Positions 24,221 through 34,600 of a stretch of 64,000 nt of DNA are shown here, piece after piece (the stretch's first letter is position 1; each line of letters begins with the position of its first letter). The translations under genes were made by a program, and so were the position numbers. Under the pieces are notes generated by a model, which worked only from the letters and a program-made list of their open reading frames with translations, was not told the DNA's origin and ran no database searches. The stretch is from assembly GCA_964648505.1 (NCBI GenBank), contig CAZYMI010000001.1, forward strand, positions 124,001-188,000. The letters are read 5' to 3'. Source of the DNA: CAZYMI01 sp964648505. Lineage in GTDB: Bacteria > Pseudomonadota > Alphaproteobacteria > Micavibrionales > Micavibrionaceae.

Positions 24221-25939
24221 TTATAAATCTGCAAAACTATGCATTTCAGAAGCAGCGCCCGGATGTGTGACCGCTCCTTTCAATGCGGGTCCTACAAGCT
24301 GCGCATATTTCCACAACGCACCAGACTGGTATTGATGAATGCGGGGCTTCCAATTTTTACGACGCGCCTGAAGCTCATCATCTGTCAGCTTAACTTCTAT
24401 TGTGCCTGCAATGGCATCGATACGGATAACATCGCCGTCACGCAACAAACCAATCGGCCCGCCTAAAGCAGCTTCTGGACCAATATGGCCAACACAAAAA
24501 CCGCGCGTTCCCCCTGAAAAACGGCCATCTGTAATCAAAGCAACCTTGCCGCCCATACCCTGCCCATAAAGTGCTGCTGTCGTCGAAAGCATTTCACGCA
24601 TACCCGGGCCCCCTTTAGGGCCTTCATTACGGATCACAAGCACATCACCCTCACGGTAGGTGCGATGAAGAACAGCCCCCAGACATTCATCTTCGCTTTC
24701 AAAGACACGAGCCGTGCCTTCAAAGACCAGATCCGTCATGCCTGCAATTTTTACAATCGCACCATCGGGTGCTAAATTGCCCCTTAAACCCACAACACCG
24801 CCTGTGCTTGACAGAGGATTATCTATCGGGCGTATCACATCTTGCCCATGCGGAAATTGGGTATCTGCAAGATTCTCAGCAAGGGTTTTGCCTGTAACCG
24901 TTATGCAATCACCATGCAAATAGCCACCTTTTAAGAGTTCTTTTAAAACAACCGATACCCCACCTGCTGCAAACATATCTTTGGCAACGTATTTTCCACC
25001 AGGTTTTAAATCGGCTATATAAGGTGTGCGGCGCATAATATTGCACACATCATGCAGATCAAAATCAAGCCCTGCTTCATGCGCGATAGCCGGTAAATGT
25101 AAGGCTGCATTGGTTGAGCCGCCGGTTGCAGCAACAATCATCGCGGCATTTTCCAGTGCTTTTCTTGTGACAATATCGCGCGGGCGCGGACCTTGAGTGC
25201 GCAGCAGTTCCATCACCGCGCGGCCCGATGCAACTGCATATGCGTCGCGCGTTTCGTATGGCGCAGGTGCACCCGCAGACCCAGGCAACGCCAGTCCAAT
25301 CGCTTCTGAAACGCACGCCATGGTATTGGCCGTAAATTGTCCACCGCACGCCCCTGCCGACGGGCAGGCAATACATTCAAGTTCATGTAAATCATCATCA
25401 GAAAATTCGCCGCTGGCGTGTTTCCCAACACCTTCAAATACATCAATAATTGTGACATCGCGCCCACGAAATTGCCCGGGCAAAATCGATCCGCCATACA
25501 TGAATACGGAGGGGACATTTAAACGCACCATAGCCATCATCATGCCCGGCAGCGATTTATCACACCCCGCAAGCCCCACAAGCGCATCATAACAATGCCC
25601 CCGCATTGTCAGTTCGACAGTATCTGCAATAGCATCACGAGACGGCAACGATGAACGCATACCTTCATGCCCCATAGCGATTCCGTCTGTGACTGTAATT
25701 GTTGTAAATTCTCGCGGTGTGCCTGCCCCCGATTTAACACCCGCCTTCACCGACTTGGCCTGACGGCTTAAAGCAATATTACAAGGGGCGGCTTCATTCC
25801 AGCAGGTTGCAACGCCAACAAAAGGTTGGGCAATTTCATCTTCCGTCAGTCCCATGGCATAATAAAAGGCACGATGCGGCGCGCTTTTGGGGCCCACACT
25901 GACATGACGCGACACAAGCTTAGACTTATCCCATGTCAT
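24221..25939 (-). CDS. ilvD: Dihydroxy-acid dehydratase
   Basis: 572 residues, of the IlvD/Edd family. It dehydrates 2,3-dihydroxy-isovalerate and 2,3-dihydroxy-3-methylvalerate in valine and isoleucine synthesis. Iron-sulfur ligands: ATCWNEAAPCNIA, AGCDKSLPGM and CPSAGACGGQFTANTMAC. C-terminal GGPGMREML and TDGRFSGGTRG motifs are present. Five bases downstream of the second PH-domain gene, it is embedded in an operon with pfkA; ilvE is 30 kb away. Confidence 0.96.
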   Translation of the reverse strand: MTWDKSKLVSRHVSVGPKSAPHRAFYYAMGLTEDEIAQPFVGVATCWNEAAPCNIALSRQAKSVKAGVKSGAGTPREFTTITVTDGIAMGHEGMRSSLPSRDAIADTVELTMRGHCYDALVGLAGCDKSLPGMMMAMVRLNVPSVFMYGGSILPGQFRGRDVTIIDVFEGVGKHASGEFSDDDLHELECIACPSAGACGGQFTANTMACVSEAIGLALPGSAGAPAPYETRDAYAVASGRAVMELLRTQGPRPRDIVTRKALENAAMIVAATGGSTNAALHLPAIAHEAGLDFDLHDVCNIMRRTPYIADLKPGGKYVAKDMFAAGGVSVVLKELLKGGYLHGDCITVTGKTLAENLADTQFPHGQDVIRPIDNPLSSTGGVVGLRGNLAPDGAIVKIAGMTDLVFEGTARVFESEDECLGAVLHRTYREGDVLVIRNEGPKGGPGMREMLSTTAALYGQGMGGKVALITDGRFSGGTRGFCVGHIGPEAALGGPIGLLRDGDVIRIDAIAGTIEVKLTDDELQARRKNWKPRIHQYQSGALWKYAQLVGPALKGAVTHPGAASEMHSFADL

Positions 25940-25944
25940 TTAAA

Positions 25945-26427
25945 TTATCCGCCTGCCCGGGCCTTATGCAATTGCTGTTCAATATCATTTCTGATTTGCG
26001 CTGGGTGATCAATATAAGGGATAACAGAAATTCTACTGCCCGTTCCCGTTACAACAATATCGGCATAGCCAAGCACCTGCCCGATGATAGTGCGCCCAAT
26101 TTCAACGCTTTCAACACGATCAAGATTAATTTGAATTGTATCAATACGAATGATACCACTGCGCAAAATCAACCGCTTGTTTGTTAAAACACAAAGCAAA
26201 AACATTTTTGTGGTATACGCATAAAGAAACTTCATAAAAGCAATGAAAATAAGGAAAAATGCTAAGTTCTGTATAGCTGGAAATATAATCACAAGCACCA
26301 GAGCGAGGATAAAGATGGCGCACGCTTTCCAGTAAATTCCATTTGAAATCTTTGCAGCGCGTAAAACGGTCTCCCCTTCCAACAGCCTTACATCTTCTGG
26401 CAAAGATATTTTACCTGATGTTTTCAT
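25945..26427 (-). CDS. Bacterial PH-domain membrane protein
   Basis: 160 residues. Two hydrophobic segments (about 33-70) precede a bacterial PH-like domain (about 72-150) with LTNKRLILRSGIIRIDTIQINLDRVESVEI and a GYADIVVTGTG strand, the common bPH_2 (YdbS/YdbT) pattern. Function not known; the family is associated with membrane stress and envelope homeostasis. It overlaps the other PH-domain gene by 17 bases, so they are translated together and may form a complex. Confidence 0.82.
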   Translation of the reverse strand: MKTSGKISLPEDVRLLEGETVLRAAKISNGIYWKACAIFILALVLVIIFPAIQNLAFFLIFIAFMKFLYAYTTKMFLLCVLTNKRLILRSGIIRIDTIQINLDRVESVEIGRTIIGQVLGYADIVVTGTGSRISVIPYIDHPAQIRNDIEQQLHKARAGG

Positions 26428-26977
26428 CGCTCAGCTCCTTGGCTTTTTCAATTGCCTTACGAAAGGTTAACGGGTCAGCAATGGGGGGTAATATAACTTC
26501 ACCAACCCCTAAGCCGCGGATCACAAGACGCCCATAGTTAAACACACGACCCCAAAAACTTTGAAAAACATTTATACCTTCAATACGGTTGATGTTAATT
26601 TCTGCAACATACCGCGATATCATACCGCGCTTGTAAATAACCCGTGATGATGTGACGGCAATTTCGGTTGTTGCGCGCACAACCATGATGTGTGCAAATC
26701 GATACAAAGAGTATACAAAAACCACAAGAACACCGACCTTAATAATAGGATGCAGTTTGCGTATACTTGCAATCCAACTATCGGTTGTTAAAATTTTATC
26801 TCCGCCAAAGGTCCAGCCTGTTTCAGTTGCTACTTTTACGCCAGCCCATAGCATAATAATACACATGATTAGTGATATAACCACGCTCATGATTGCTTTA
26901 AATGTGTAAAGCCAGTGGAAGCTTCCGGCATGAATAAGCTGCTCCTCGCTTCCTAAAGACTGGCGCACATACAGCAT
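26411..26977 (-). CDS. Bacterial PH-domain membrane protein
   Basis: 188 residues from the ATG at 26977, chosen over an upstream in-frame ATG at 27085 because GGAGAG precedes it, and because the longer form would start inside pfkA. Two membrane segments (about 20-50 and 80-105) are followed by a bPH_2 domain: VTSSRVIYKRGMISRYVAEININRIEGINVFQSFWGR and GRLVIRGLGVGEVILP. Starts one base after the pfkA stop and overlaps its partner downstream. Confidence 0.8.
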   Translation of the reverse strand: MLYVRQSLGSEEQLIHAGSFHWLYTFKAIMSVVISLIMCIIMLWAGVKVATETGWTFGGDKILTTDSWIASIRKLHPIIKVGVLVVFVYSLYRFAHIMVVRATTEIAVTSSRVIYKRGMISRYVAEININRIEGINVFQSFWGRVFNYGRLVIRGLGVGEVILPPIADPLTFRKAIEKAKELSDENIR

Positions 26978-26978
26978 A

Positions 26979-28061
26979 TCAACTCTCCCCAAACGAAATG
27001 CCCAGCGAACGGGCTGTATTGACCAGCCCGCCAGAGACATCCACCGCTGCATATCCCGCAATTGCATCAGCAAGCGGTACATCAATCACACCGCGATTAG
27101 ACCAAGCAACCATACGATCAAATTTTCCTGCCGCCACCAGATCAACTGCTGCCACACCAAAAGCAGACGCAAGCAGCCTATCATTCCAGTTGGGCGGCGC
27201 GCCGCGCTGCATGTGACCAAGCACCTGATGGCGTGTTTCAAAGCCTGTCATCTCTCCGAGCTTTTCAGAAAGATACTGGCCGATACCCCCATAACGAACC
27301 TGCCCGTGTGTGTGGGCAATTGTTGCTTTTTCATTTTCTGGCGTTTTGGCAGCTTCTGAAACAATCACAAGGGCAAAATGACGACCGCTTGCACGAACAG
27401 CGCGTATTTTTTGAGCTACAGCTTCAAGCGTGTACGGAATTTCAGGAATAAGGATAACATCGGCAGCCCCTGCAATACCTGCATTAAGTGCAATATGGCC
27501 CGCATCACGCCCCATGACTTCTAAGATCATAATCCGGTCATGCGACGCTGCGGTGGGTTGCAAATAATCAAGCGCCTGCGTTGCAACGGCCACAGCTGTA
27601 TCAAATCCGATTGCGGTTTCTGTTTTACCCACATCGTTATCGATTGTTTTTGGAATCCCTACCAGATTAATTCCGCCCTTGCTGGCAAGGCGTCTTAAAA
27701 TATCAAAGCTACCGTCGCCACCAATTCCGATTACCGCATCAAGACCAAGCTTACGCACCGCGGCTACAATTTCATCTGTGCGGTCTTTGATCGACCCATC
27801 AGGCATCACATATTTTGTTGGATTGTCTTTGTTGGTTGTACCTAAAAAAGTGCCGCCTTTGCGCATGACATCAACATCAACATCCACCGGTTTTAAAACA
27901 CGATAGCGTGGCGGGTCTGCCAAAAGGCCAAGCGTGCCGTCTTCAATGCCGTACACATCAAACCCCAAAAGGTCAGCCCGGCATACAACTGCACGTATTG
28001 CCGCGTTCAGGCCGGCGCAATCACCGCCACTGGTTAAAATACCGATTCTTCGTCTTGCCAT
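26979..28061 (-). CDS. pfkA: 6-phosphofructokinase
   Basis: 360 residues. It phosphorylates fructose 6-phosphate, the committed step of glycolysis. Motifs: GILTSGGDCAGLNAAIR, GIGGDGSF, GIPKTIDNDV, MGRDAGHIAL and HMQRGAPPNWNDR. At the two donor-specificity positions (E. coli 104 and 124) it has Gly and Lys, the mixed type of long PFKs. Gly at the first position favours ATP, but PPi use is not excluded. First gene of the minus-strand run to the transpeptidase; divergent from the DUF465 gene. Confidence 0.93.
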   Translation of the reverse strand: MARRRIGILTSGGDCAGLNAAIRAVVCRADLLGFDVYGIEDGTLGLLADPPRYRVLKPVDVDVDVMRKGGTFLGTTNKDNPTKYVMPDGSIKDRTDEIVAAVRKLGLDAVIGIGGDGSFDILRRLASKGGINLVGIPKTIDNDVGKTETAIGFDTAVAVATQALDYLQPTAASHDRIMILEVMGRDAGHIALNAGIAGAADVILIPEIPYTLEAVAQKIRAVRASGRHFALVIVSEAAKTPENEKATIAHTHGQVRYGGIGQYLSEKLGEMTGFETRHQVLGHMQRGAPPNWNDRLLASAFGVAAVDLVAAGKFDRMVAWSNRGVIDVPLADAIAGYAAVDVSGGLVNTARSLGISFGES

Positions 28062-28201
28062 GGTTTTGGCCCGAATCCTTAAAAGTTAAAGTGATAACAT
28101 ATTGAGGATGCCCGATTTTTTTTCCTTATCAAAGGCTAAAAATTCTGTTATTTTAATCCCTTAACATGTTTACTTTATTCATAATATAGCCGGTCGTCGC
28201 C

Positions 28202-28402
28202 ATGGAAGACGAAGATGATTTGCGTGCAAAGATCGATGATCTGAAACGCCAGCACCGCGAGCTTGATGATCGCGTTACGGAAATTATGAGAACACCCCCT
28301 GTGAACATGATCCTTCTGCAGCAGATGAAAAAAGCCAAATTAAGGGTCAAGGATGAATTAAACCGTCTTGAAAGCTTGCTGTTGCCCGATATTATCGCCT
28401 GA
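28202..28402 (+). CDS. YdcH/DUF465 family small coiled-coil protein
   Basis: 66 residues, almost entirely helical with charged heptads: DLRAKIDDLKRQHRELDDRV and LLQQMKKAKLRVKDELNRLE, the typical DUF465 double-helix hairpin. Function not known. Its stop overlaps the purE ATG (TGATG), so it heads the purE-purK-fumC transcript. No clear ribosome site. Confidence 0.88.
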   Translation: MEDEDDLRAKIDDLKRQHRELDDRVTEIMRTPPVNMILLQQMKKAKLRVKDELNRLESLLLPDIIA

Positions 28403-28902
28403 TGAAAAAAGCAAAACCGTCTGCCAAGCCTGTGGTTGGTATTATTATGGGTTCCCAGTCAGATTGGGAAACAATGAAGGAAGCTTCAGACATTTTGAAC
28501 TATTTTAAAGTTGAACATGTTGTCGACATTGTTTCTGCTCACAGAACACCTGATCGTCTTTATGATTATACCCGTACTGCTAAAGACCGCGGATTAAAAG
28601 TAATTATTGCAGGTGCGGGCGGCGCAGCACATTTACCGGGCATGGCAGCCGCGCTCACCCCTTTACCGGTTTTAGGCGTGCCTGTTGAAAGCAAATCATT
28701 AAAAGGGCTTGATAGCCTTCTTTCAATTGCGCAGATGCCGGCGGGGGTTCCGGTTGGTACGCTTGCGATAGGTAAAGCAGGTGCAAAAAATGCAGGCATT
28801 CTTGCTGTTCATATTCTGGCCGCTTTTGATAAAAATCTATCGAAAACGCTGGATAAATTCAGGGCCGTACAAACCGCATCTGTAAAAAAGAAACCAAAAT
28901 GA
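28402..28902 (+). CDS. purE: N5-carboxyaminoimidazole ribonucleotide mutase
   Basis: 166 residues. It converts N5-CAIR to CAIR in purine synthesis, acting after PurK. The phosphate-binding GSQSDWETM, SAHRTPDRLYDY and GAGGAAHLPGMAAA motifs are all present and are of the class I (N5-CAIR) type, which agrees with purK next to it. The purK ATG overlaps its stop (ATGA). Confidence 0.97.
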   Translation: MKKAKPSAKPVVGIIMGSQSDWETMKEASDILNYFKVEHVVDIVSAHRTPDRLYDYTRTAKDRGLKVIIAGAGGAAHLPGMAAALTPLPVLGVPVESKSLKGLDSLLSIAQMPAGVPVGTLAIGKAGAKNAGILAVHILAAFDKNLSKTLDKFRAVQTASVKKKPK

Positions 28903-29993
28903 AAAACAAAGATAAGAAAAATAATGTCAAAATTCTCGGCATTCTAGGTGGCGGGCAACTTGGCCGCATGTCTGCACTTGCTGCTGCCCGCTTAGGTATT
29001 GAATGTCATATTTTCTGCCCTGAAAATCATTCCCCGGCGTCCCAGGTTTCCTCAAAACACAGTTGCGCTGATTATACAGATAAGGCAGCGTTGCGCCGCT
29101 TTGCAAATTCAGTGGATGTCATTACCTATGAATTTGAAAATATTCCCGTTGAAACTGTTCGTTTTCTCAAAAAACTGAAACCTGTCTGGCCGGATGATTT
29201 ACTATTAGCTATTTCCCAGCATCGCTTGTATGAAAAAATTTTTCTCAACGAAATAGGTATTCCAACAACACGTTGGCGTCCAATTTACAATGCAAGAGAT
29301 ATTGAAGATACGCTAACTGAATGGAAAACTAAAAAAATTATTTTAAAAACAACGCGCTTTGGCTATGACGGCAAAGGGCAATCTACCTTTCAAAAAGGGC
29401 AGGATGCACATAAGGCTTGGAAAAACTTCAAGGCCGATGAACTAATTGCAGAAGAAATAGTTGATTTTAAGCATGAGGTATCGGCCATTGTTGTGCGTGA
29501 CAAAAAAGGCAAAATTGCCTGCTATCCTGTGTGCTTAAATGAACATAAAAATCATATACTTTCGCGCACGCTTGCGCCCGCCCCCCTGCCCGCCTCGCTT
29601 ACACGCAAAGCACAAAAAATGGCGACCGATCTGGCTGATGCGGTTGGGCTTGTAGGGGTCTTAACATTAGAAATGTTTGTTACAAAATCAGGTAAACTGC
29701 TAGCCAATGAAATTGCCCCGCGTACCCATAATTCAGGCCACTGGACTATTGACGCCTGCACCACAAGCCAGTTTGAAAATCATGTACGTACAATATGCGA
29801 CCTACCTATTGGTAATACCACGCCGCATAGTCATGCCGAAATGTTAAATCTGATTGGACAAGATGTCGCGATTGTCCCGCGTTTTCTTGCCAAACCGAAT
29901 GCCTGCGTTCATCTGTATGGGAAAAAAGAAATCCGCGCTGGCAGAAAAATGGGACACATCACTCTTCTTACAAATCTTACAAAAGGAAAATAA
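28899..29993 (+). CDS. purK: N5-carboxyaminoimidazole ribonucleotide synthase
   Basis: 364 residues, ATP-grasp ligase that makes N5-CAIR from AIR, bicarbonate and ATP. It begins with a lysine-rich tail and ILGGGQLGRM; other marks are KTTRFGYDGKGQ, EEIVDFKHEVSAIV and NEIAPRTHNSGHWTIDA. The start overlaps purE. The lysine-rich first ten residues and some extra polar residues look slightly longer than the norm. Confidence 0.96.
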   Translation: MKNKDKKNNVKILGILGGGQLGRMSALAAARLGIECHIFCPENHSPASQVSSKHSCADYTDKAALRRFANSVDVITYEFENIPVETVRFLKKLKPVWPDDLLLAISQHRLYEKIFLNEIGIPTTRWRPIYNARDIEDTLTEWKTKKIILKTTRFGYDGKGQSTFQKGQDAHKAWKNFKADELIAEEIVDFKHEVSAIVVRDKKGKIACYPVCLNEHKNHILSRTLAPAPLPASLTRKAQKMATDLADAVGLVGVLTLEMFVTKSGKLLANEIAPRTHNSGHWTIDACTTSQFENHVRTICDLPIGNTTPHSHAEMLNLIGQDVAIVPRFLAKPNACVHLYGKKEIRAGRKMGHITLLTNLTKGK

Positions 29994-29995
29994 CC

Positions 29996-31420
29996 ATGAC
30001 CGCTTCAGCAAAACAACCCATCGCCACCAGTTCAACGCGTACCGAAACGGATTCTCTGGGGCCTGTTGAAGTGCCTTTAAACTGCTACTGGGGCGCTGTA
30101 ACACAGCGCAGCTTCGATAACTTCAAGATCGGCGGCGAAACAATGCCAGCAGCCCTGATCCGCGCTTTTGGGGTTCAAAAAAAGGCAGCGGCACTTGCGA
30201 ATATGGAACTTGGTATTCTTGATAAAAAAATTGGCGACGCCATCATTCAAGCCTGTGAAGAAGTGATTGACGGCACTCTTATAAATGAATTCCCGCTTGT
30301 GGTCTGGCAAACAGGGTCAGGAACACAAACCAATATGAATGCCAATGAAGTTATTTCAAACCGCGCCAATGAAATTCTGGGTAGCGCGCGCGGGACAAAA
30401 AAACCCGTTCACCCGAATGATCATGTGAATATGGGCCAATCATCCAACGATAGCTTTCCAACTGTGATGCATATTGCAACTGCTGAACAGATCATGCATG
30501 AACTGATACCAGCACTGGAAACCTTCCATTCCGCCCTCGATGAAAAAGCAAAAGCCTATAGCCACATCGTAAAAATTGGCCGCACACACTTGCAAGATGC
30601 AACGCCAATGACATTAGGGCAGGAATTTTCAGGTTATGCGCGTCAGGTTAAACTTGCAATTAATCGTATAAAATCAACTTTTCCGCGCTTGCTTGAACTG
30701 GCACAAGGCGGCACGGCTGTTGGCACAGGCATAAACTGCAAAATTGGTTTTGATGAAAAATTTGCTAAGCATGTCACCGCAATCACCAGTATCCCTTTTT
30801 TAACCGCAGAAAATAAGTTTGAATCTTTGGCCGCGCATGATGCTTTGGTAGAAGTATCGGGCATGCTCAATGTTATTGCGACATCTTTCATGAAAATTGC
30901 CAATGACATTCGTTTGCTAGGATCAGGCCCGCGCTGCGGAATTGGAGAACTTATTCTTCCTGCCAATGAACCCGGCTCATCGATTATGCCAGGAAAAGTT
31001 AACCCTACCCAATCAGAAGCCATGACCATGGTATGCGCACAAGTGATGGGCAACCATGTGACTGTAACAATTGCAGGATCAAACGGCCATTTTGAACTGA
31101 ACGTTTTCAAGCCTGTGATTGTTTATAATGTTTTACAATCCATCCGTTTGCTGGCCGACTCGGCGCGCAGCTTTACTGATCATTGCCTTGTTTCCCTTGA
31201 AGCCGATGAAAAACGTATCAACAAACTTATGCTTGATTCACTGATGCTGGTTACTGCATTAAATCCGCATATTGGCTATGATAATGCTGGTAAAATCGCA
31301 AAGAAAGCCTTTGCAGACGGTACATCATTAAAAGAAGCCGGTATAGAGCTGGGTCTTTTAACATCCGATCAATTCGACAGCTGGATAAAACCTGAGGAAA
31401 TGGTCAAGCCCACGGCCTAA
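29996..31420 (+). CDS. fumC: Fumarate hydratase class II
   Basis: 474 residues, TCA-cycle enzyme interconverting fumarate and malate; homotetramer without an Fe-S cluster. Motifs: SGTQTNMNANEV, HVNMGQSSNDSFPT, IGRTHLQDATP and GSSIMPGKVNPTQ with the catalytic serine loop. AGGAAAATAACC precedes the ATG, and the gap to purK is two bases, so it is probably co-transcribed with the purine genes. Confidence 0.97.
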   Translation: MTASAKQPIATSSTRTETDSLGPVEVPLNCYWGAVTQRSFDNFKIGGETMPAALIRAFGVQKKAAALANMELGILDKKIGDAIIQACEEVIDGTLINEFPLVVWQTGSGTQTNMNANEVISNRANEILGSARGTKKPVHPNDHVNMGQSSNDSFPTVMHIATAEQIMHELIPALETFHSALDEKAKAYSHIVKIGRTHLQDATPMTLGQEFSGYARQVKLAINRIKSTFPRLLELAQGGTAVGTGINCKIGFDEKFAKHVTAITSIPFLTAENKFESLAAHDALVEVSGMLNVIATSFMKIANDIRLLGSGPRCGIGELILPANEPGSSIMPGKVNPTQSEAMTMVCAQVMGNHVTVTIAGSNGHFELNVFKPVIVYNVLQSIRLLADSARSFTDHCLVSLEADEKRINKLMLDSLMLVTALNPHIGYDNAGKIAKKAFADGTSLKEAGIELGLLTSDQFDSWIKPEEMVKPTA

Positions 31421-31424
31421 ATAA

Positions 31425-31637
31425 ATGACCGGCATTAAAAAACGATCAATGGTAATCGCCGGGCATTCAACCAGTGTCTCTTTAGAACAAGAATTCTGGG
31501 ATGAACTCAAACGTATTGCAGATGAACGAAAGATCAGCCTTGCTGCCCTTGTTCGCGAAGTTGATACATCACGCCCGCGCACAAATCTTTCCAGTGCGCT
31601 GCGCGTTTATGTTTTAAATAAAATTCGTAACCCTTAA
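31425..31637 (+). CDS. Ribbon-helix-helix domain protein
   Basis: 70 residues. Pattern of the RHH_4 group: TSVSLEQEFWDELKRIADERKISLAALVREVD, with the beta-strand residues and two helices of a MetJ/Arc fold, and a C-terminal helix LSSALRVYVLNKIR. Alphaproteobacteria often have this gene directly after fumC. DNA binding is likely, target unknown. Convergent with the AsmA gene, overlapping it by four bases. Confidence 0.85.
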   Translation: MTGIKKRSMVIAGHSTSVSLEQEFWDELKRIADERKISLAALVREVDTSRPRTNLSSALRVYVLNKIRNP

Positions 31638-34600
31638 CGGATCAAGCCCTGTAAAAGCCCGCGCACCGCATCTTCGGGTTTCAGTTTCTTTTGTTCGGGC
31701 TGCGGCTGCACTGGCGCATCTGGCTGAATTTGCTGCTGTGGTTCTATAGTTTCTGGTGCTTGCTGATCGGAAGCTGCCCGCCCTGCGCCTCCTAAAAGCC
31801 CCCCAAGACCCAGCTCATTTAGTTTTCCGCCAAATTTTTTATCAATTAACTTCGTTGCCTCACCTTGTAACTTGCTGGAAAGATAACTATTCAAAGCGCC
31901 CCCTAAAATATTTTGCGCAGGGTGATCAAGCGGTCCTTTGAAAGTAAATTCAAAGGCAGGAACATCGGCAGGCTGCTTAACAATAATTTTATGACGCGTA
32001 TCAACCGTCCATCTCGGTAAGTTAATTGTACCTGTTGTTGAAAGTTGCGAATTCGCCCCATCAAAAATATTTCTATCAATATTCACAATACCATTTGCGA
32101 TACTGAATGTTCCTTGATGGGTTTCAAAAGTTGTTTGCCCGCTTGTAAGGGCTGACTGAAGCACAAGCGCACGGTCAATCGGCTTATAAGAACCCGTTGC
32201 TGTTTGCGATATTTTTCCAAGATCGATGCCGGTAACTGTAATATTCTGCCCTGAAGACCCGCCTTTACCTGAAAGCGCACTAATCAAAGCATTCGATGAT
32301 CCGCCATTGGAGGCCACTTCAATATTAAATGACACAACGCCACCAATACGATTCATGGTTTTGTTGCCCGATAAGGCATTAGTCAGATCACGTGCATTAA
32401 CCCCATTCATAGTGGCCTGCATCGACATCTGCACAGGTGTGTTATTACTTGCGCCTGAAGCTAATCTGCCCTGCCCCTGAATAGAACCACCAAACAAGCC
32501 AGCAGAAAGGAATGAAACTGACATAACACCTCCTTTTAAATTAAAGTCGATTTTTGGATTTGTCAGCCGCCATAAATTGTATGTCAGACTTTCTGCTTTA
32601 ATATCAAAATCGATATCCATGGAACGCATCCAGTCTGTATTGATGGGCGCGCGCGACCAGCGTTCAGTGCGCACACGTCCTGATGATGCCCCCGATGCCC
32701 CCGATGCCTCTGACGATGCCTCTGACGATGCCGCCCGAACACCCATCAAATCCGATAAAGGTAAAGCTCCAAAGTTCAGCGCACCAATCAAGGATGGTTT
32801 GCCTGTCATGTCAGCTGTAATATTACCTGAAACAGCTACAGGCCCGGCCTGTCCCTTCAGCCCATTGATTTTATATGTTTTACCTTGTGTTGAAATGCGC
32901 GCAGATACATCAACCGGACGCGCCATAGCGGGCGTGCCCGAATAACCCGGCTGCGCAAGTTGTACAAGTTCAATCAAGTTGGAATGTCTGATCCTTAAAG
33001 ACATGTCATTTAAAGCTGGCGTGCCCAAAGGGTCACTTAAAGGACCAGAAATAGTAAAAGTGCTCCCATAAGCTTTAAGATCAGTTGTGGTTTCTAAAAG
33101 ATTTTTTGATCCCTTTGCCGCAATCGTTACTGAAGCGTTTCCAAGTGGCTTCGGTAGTTTTGGCAAGGCGATCTTAAATGATTTCAAAACCTGTTCAGCG
33201 TTCTGGGCTGAAGCGGTTATATCAATATCAAGACCTGACAGATCTTTTAAATTACCAACAGTCCCCCGACCCGATAAAGATGCGTTTTTATAATTACCCA
33301 CATTAAACCGGCTAACCGATAACCGGTTTGATACCAGAGATGCTTTTAATGCCGCATCTGAAATAACATCACCTTCATAAATAAGTTTATCAAAAGCCAG
33401 ATCAACATCAGCATCAAGGGGAAGTGAAAATGATTCCACTTTTGAAGCTGCATCTTTTGCTAAAACTGCAGATGATTTGCTATTTGTTTGTTTTTGCGCG
33501 GGCGACTTTAGTACAAGACGATCAAGATCAAGCGAGTCCCCACGCACTTCAAGCGACAATTTTGGCCGCACGCCTAAAATGGCATAATCGCCAGCAAACC
33601 CTATAGTGCTACCTTGCATTTTCAATGATCCGTCTGCAAATCCGACAGATTTACGCAAAAGTGCAAATTCTGTTTTAAGTGTTACGGGTTGAAGCTGGAA
33701 AAGAGCCGAATGATCCGCCCCTGAAAGCGCAAGCCAATCCACCAATAAGGTTTTCAAATTGTTCGACTGGAAAGAAATTTGACCCGTAATTTTTGTAGGA
33801 TTCGGATAAAGAGAGCCCGCAAAACGAACTTCAGAATTACCGGGAAGTTTCTCCAGATCAGTTTTGATAATCGCTTGCGTTTCAGAGAACGTAACACTAA
33901 AAGTCGATGGCCCCGTTGGCTGTTTTTTATAAACAAATCCTGGTGCCTGGAGCGAAATCACCCCATCAAACGGAAAGGCATCAGCCAGCTTTGCAGGTAG
34001 AAATTGTGCGGCTGATCCCTGTTGATTGTGACCGCTGGAAACTTTAGACGACTGGTTGTTATCTTTAGACGCCCCCCCTTTTGCGCTTTCCAGTAAACGA
34101 TCTAATGGCAGGACATCTTGCGCTGTAATAGACAGATTGATTTTTGGCCGTTGCCCGTCTTGAATATTTTCAACGCCGCCAGATCCCGCTAAAGAAACGC
34201 CAGCAAGATCCCCCGTAAAGCCATCTAGTATAATTGACGTGTCTGTTGCTTTAAGAGTGGTTTTTATATCAAGCGGAAAATCAGCACTCATACCAGCAAA
34301 GCTACTGAGCGATTTTGTTTTTGCGCTAAAATCACCATCAAGCAAAAGTGGTGAAAAAGAACTTACCTGACCTTCATAGGTTGCTTGTGCTTCTTGCGCA
34401 GGCAGGCGAACAGCAATTTTAACGGGCACCTTTTTTGAGCCGTCAGGAACAGCCTCAGCATAAACATCAAAGACAACATCTCGCCCTGTCGTCTTTAAGC
34501 TGCCGCTCAACGAAAATGGGCCTTTCAGTGTTTTGGCATCAAGTACGGTGTTTATAGATTCGGCTGTAAAAACACTTCCTTTTGAAGCATCTATATAGAC

